From: an uncultured Bacteroidales bacterium
GTDB taxonomy: Bacteria > Bacteroidota > Bacteroidia > Bacteroidales > UBA932
Direction: 5' to 3'
Length of the DNA: 64,000 bases
NCBI GenBank assembly: GCA_944323845.1
Contig: CALUUA010000005.1
Coordinates: 62,001 to 126,000 of the forward strand
In this document: piece after piece, positions 63,486-64,000 of the stretch
Layout: each line of letters begins with the position of its first letter
How positions within the stretch are numbered: the stretch's first letter is position 1
The notes under the pieces: model-generated
The model's input: only the letters and a program-made list of their open reading frames with translations
The model's database searches: none
What the model was told of the DNA's origin: nothing
Translations under genes and position numbers: made by a program

Positions 63486-64000
63486 ATGGATAAAATCATC
63501 GCGCGAAAACGGGAACAGCAGGAACTTGACCGACTGTATAACGATGGCAGGCCGGAGTTCGTCGTAGTGTACGGCAGGCGCCGTGTGGGAAAGACTTTCC
63601 TGATCAGGGAATATTTCAGGGACAGGCTGTCGTTTTATCATACGGCACTGTCTCCATACGATGATATTGAAGCGGAAAGCGCATTGGATCGTCAGCTTTT
63701 CAATTTCCACAGTTCGCTGCTAAAATATGGCGGAGAGGATTTCATTCCACCGGTAAACTGGATGGAAGCATTTGAAAGGCTTGTGACATTGCTTGAAAAG
63801 AACAGGACAGGAAAACGGATGGTCGTTTTCATTGATGAATTGCCGTGGCTGGATACCCAAAAGTCCGGTTTTCTTCCGGCATTCGAGCATTTCTGGAACG
63901 GATGGGGTGCAGGACAGGATGATCTTATGCTTATAGTCTGCGGTTCGGCTACGTCCTGGATTGAAGACAAGCTGCTGAATAATACCGGAGGGCTTTACGG
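63486..64000 (+). CDS. AAA-family ATPase, archaeal ATPase/DUF234 type (3' end cut off)
   Basis: Starts MDKIIARKREQQELDRLYNDGRPEFVVVYGRRRVGKTFLI: the RKREQQEL leader and Walker A GRRRVGKT are typical of the ATPase_2/DUF234 family. Walker B is MVVFIDELPW, and LIVCGSATSWIEDKLL is the sensor region. The frame is open to the end of the window, so the C-terminal nuclease-like part is not seen. Function unknown. It is related in architecture to the three DUF4143 ATPases in the window and, like them, has a repeat array in front. Confidence 0.9.
   Translation, partial: MDKIIARKREQQELDRLYNDGRPEFVVVYGRRRVGKTFLIREYFRDRLSFYHTALSPYDDIEAESALDRQLFNFHSSLLKYGGEDFIPPVNWMEAFERLVTLLEKNRTGKRMVVFIDELPWLDTQKSGFLPAFEHFWNGWGAGQDDLMLIVCGSATSWIEDKLLNNTGGLY

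Overview
The window is chromosomal DNA of a Bacteroidales bacterium, probably a gut-type lineage. The evidence is TonB-dependent receptors with carboxypeptidase-regulatory N-termini, BACON and DUF5689-type lipoproteins, type III glutamine synthetases (GlnN), the LL-diaminopimelate route to lysine, and Bacteroidetes promoters of the form TTG, 18-20 bp, TAnnTTTG. Genus cannot be fixed from the sequence alone. About 42 genes are real. No tRNA, rRNA, CRISPR array, intact transposase or phage gene was seen.

Layout. 1-3171: end of an Oar-like TonB receptor. 3277-11533: an operon-like block with its own promoter, holding a BACON/OB-fold lipoprotein, a NUC1-type nuclease lipoprotein, an exported endonuclease/exonuclease/phosphatase (EEP) protein, a TonB receptor and a DUF5689 lipoprotein. 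I infer an extracellular nucleic-acid scavenging system. An M3 peptidase follows. 13932-18857: manA-gpmI, divergent from rnr. 18967-26454: SGNH hydrolase, an AAA/DUF4143 ATPase, a gene remnant, bcp, a guanine-deaminase-like gene, a large lipoprotein and a second DUF4143 ATPase. 26834-43841: a nitrogen and lysine block with two tandem glnN genes, dapL, dapF, an outer-membrane protein, P-II, amt, asnB, gltD and gltB. Together these cover ammonium entry, sensing and assimilation into Gln, Glu and Asn. 44096-46593: a lipoprotein and a third DUF4143 ATPase. 46731-52869: a heavy-metal RND efflux operon and a Fur-family regulator. 52885-56765: a small protein, an acyl-CoA synthetase with its XRE-cupin regulator, and an NlpC/P60 hydrolase. 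57020-63329: a second RND tripartite pump and a SIMPL-domain protein. 63486-64000: the start of a fourth AAA ATPase.

Most unusual signal. All four AAA (DUF4143/DUF234-type) ATPase genes have, directly upstream, an array of about three short direct repeats. The repeat sequence is different for each gene: 33-bp period at 20144-20242, 33-bp at 26498-26577, 23-bp at 46660-46726 and 53-bp at 63359-63478. The periods (23, 33, 33, 53) differ by multiples of ten, close to whole helical turns. This suggests a family of ATPases each paired with its own repeat. Other non-coding structure includes a MITE-like dispersed repeat (four sites), a 26-bp perfect palindrome over a promoter, a 15-bp-stem hairpin between the glnN copies, and paired hairpins in the leader of the outer-membrane/P-II/amt group.
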